The translations under genes were made by a program, and so were the position numbers. DNA of 31,465 bases, from IMG/VR virus record IMGVR_UViG_3300042557_000455, positions 1 through 31,465 of that record. One strand, 5' to 3'. How positions within the stretch are numbered: the first letter of the stretch is position 1; each line of letters starts with the position of its first letter. This stretch comes from a virus. Under the pieces are notes generated by a model. That model was not told the origin of the DNA. It did not search any database and saw nothing but the letters and a program-made list of their open reading frames with translations. Positions 30,682 to 31,465 of this stretch are shown here, one piece after another.

Positions 30682-31465
30682 ATGTCAACATCAAGACCAT
30701 TTGCATATAATACAGGATCAACAATATCAGGAACAATCCAAGTAGGATCATTGGCGGTTGGGACACCAACTACAGGATTTACAGGATCTATGGAATGGTG
30801 GAATGGACCTGATGAAGATTTGGGTTATGTAATTGCATTACCTGTACCTGATGATAGTCAACCTGCTCCTGATGGTAGAACTGCATCACTTGCTTTCAAT
30901 AGATCAACAGGTTTAACTGAATCATCTTTTGTTGAACTAACCAATTTATTATTTGGACAAAGTTTCACAACAGGTAATGACGCTTCATTTTGGTTAACAT
31001 CAAATGGATATTGGAATAGTTGGAATTTACCAACCCCAACACCAACACCAACTCCTACATTAACACCTACTTTAACTGCAACCCCAACTACTACACCAAC
31101 TTTAACCGCAACTCCTACACCAACTTTAACTTCTACACCAACTACTACACCTACTTTAACTTCTACACCAACTACTACACCTACACCAACTTTAACAAGA
31201 ACTGTAACCCCTACTAGAACTCCAACAAGAACACCAACACTTACACCAACAATTGGTATGACTAATATGGTTGTTGCGGGATCAAGTGGAACAAATGTAT
31301 TAGGTTATTCAACTAACAATGGAGCTAGTTGGAATGCAAGTACAAATGGTAATAGTTTAATTACTCAAGTTCAATCAATAGCAACAAATGGTTCTATATG
31401 GATTGCAGGTGGAAATGGAACAAACACATTACTATATTCAACAAATGGTATTACTTGGACTGCTT
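30682..31465 (+). CDS. Pro/Thr-linker tail adhesin with BNR-like repeats (3' partial at window edge)
   Basis: The ATG at 30682 opens a frame running off the right edge (261 complete codons). Residues 1-~115 (MSTSRPFAYNTGSTISGTIQ, then MEWWNGPDEDLGYVIALPV) form a globular domain seen in tail proteins of environmental phages. A Pro/Thr/Leu-rich linker follows (about 117-190), then a region with two BNR-like repeats, GYSTNNGASWNAS and YSTNGITWTA, each preceded by an AGxxGTN segment, as in propeller-type sialidases and photosystem-stability-like repeats. Joined to base 1 the frame continues into the 1-719 segment, giving 500 codons. It probably is a receptor-binding protein with a flexible Pro/Thr spacer; only two blades of a propeller are present, so either more sequence is missing or this is a short variant. 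Confidence 0.75.
   Translation, partial: MSTSRPFAYNTGSTISGTIQVGSLAVGTPTTGFTGSMEWWNGPDEDLGYVIALPVPDDSQPAPDGRTASLAFNRSTGLTESSFVELTNLLFGQSFTTGNDASFWLTSNGYWNSWNLPTPTPTPTPTLTPTLTATPTTTPTLTATPTPTLTSTPTTTPTLTSTPTTTPTPTLTRTVTPTRTPTRTPTLTPTIGMTNMVVAGSSGTNVLGYSTNNGASWNASTNGNSLITQVQSIATNGSIWIAGGNGTNTLLYSTNGITWTA
31030..31252 (+). repeat. Pro/Thr-rich linker repeat (right copy)
   Basis: These degenerate hexamer-like repeats encode Pro-Thr linkers. Bases 31046-31107 are identical to 1-62. Confidence 0.85.

Noticed and set aside
31020-31217. Plus-strand ORF rich in Asn, Thr and Tyr
   Set aside because: It is a frame shadow of the Pro/Thr linker; the frame from 30682 has globular domains on both sides of the linker and is the real one.
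1-31465. Prophage or integrative element
   Set aside because: There is no integrase, excisionase, repressor, att-like repeat or flanking bacterial gene in the window.

Overview
The window is a tailed-phage genome, or most of one, from a phage that most likely infects a Bacteroidota (Flavobacteria-like) host. The sequence is AT-rich, and start codons are preceded by A/T-rich stretches rather than Shine-Dalgarno motifs. The best intergenic promoters match the Bacteroidota pattern TTG-N19/20-TAnnTTTG. Several proteins resemble families common in Bacteroidota phages: an XkdF-type protease, a DUF6712-like connector, a DUF6291 protein and a Pam3-gp28-like holin. A 975-residue tape measure with no sheath gene indicates a siphovirus. 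I see no integrase, tRNA, CRISPR array or insertion sequence.

Layout, left to right. (1) Positions 1-7874, plus strand: end of a Pro/Thr-linker tail protein, HAD-like protein, tape measure, XkdF-like prohead protease, holin-like protein, scaffold-like protein, major capsid protein and a probable tail tube protein, ending at a strong terminator. (2) 7942-8235: the only minus-strand gene, with a good promoter. (3) 8312-11229: small protein, portal, connector, KTSC-domain protein and a small holin-like protein missed by size-limited gene calling, then a terminator. (4) 11230-14546: regulatory/early block, with a promoter and an 85-nt structured RNA with interleaved (pseudoknot-capable) arms, a DUF6291 gene carrying in-gene tandem repeats, two sigma-factor-like genes, small unknowns and an HNH-AP2 endonuclease, then a terminator. 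(5) 14662-18525: two beta-class DNA methyltransferases (one with a C-terminal NUMOD1-like module) around a Cys-rich small protein, a membrane protein and both terminase subunits. (6) 18544-31465: tail assembly chaperone with an apparent -1 frameshift extension, tail terminator-like fusion protein, gp10-like protein, two large baseplate proteins, a collagen-like fibre, a BspA-like leucine-rich-repeat protein, a small acidic protein and a Pro/Thr-linker adhesin that runs off the right end.

The two edges appear to belong together. Joining base 31465 to base 1 keeps the reading frame and gives one 500-residue ORF from 30682 through 719. Gene order also makes sense on a circle, since tail genes at the right edge lead into the tape measure at the left. 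A 62-bp exact repeat shared by position 1 and position 31046 leaves open a repeat-driven assembly break, with sequence missing between the edges.

The least explained elements are the structured RNA at 11416-11499, the frameshift in the chaperone gene, the methyltransferase-NUMOD1 fusion, the two sigma-like genes and the set of host-recognition modules (repeated carbohydrate-binding-like domain, Gly-X-Y repeats, Cys-rich LRR solenoid). No endolysin and no DNA polymerase, helicase or primase could be recognised.
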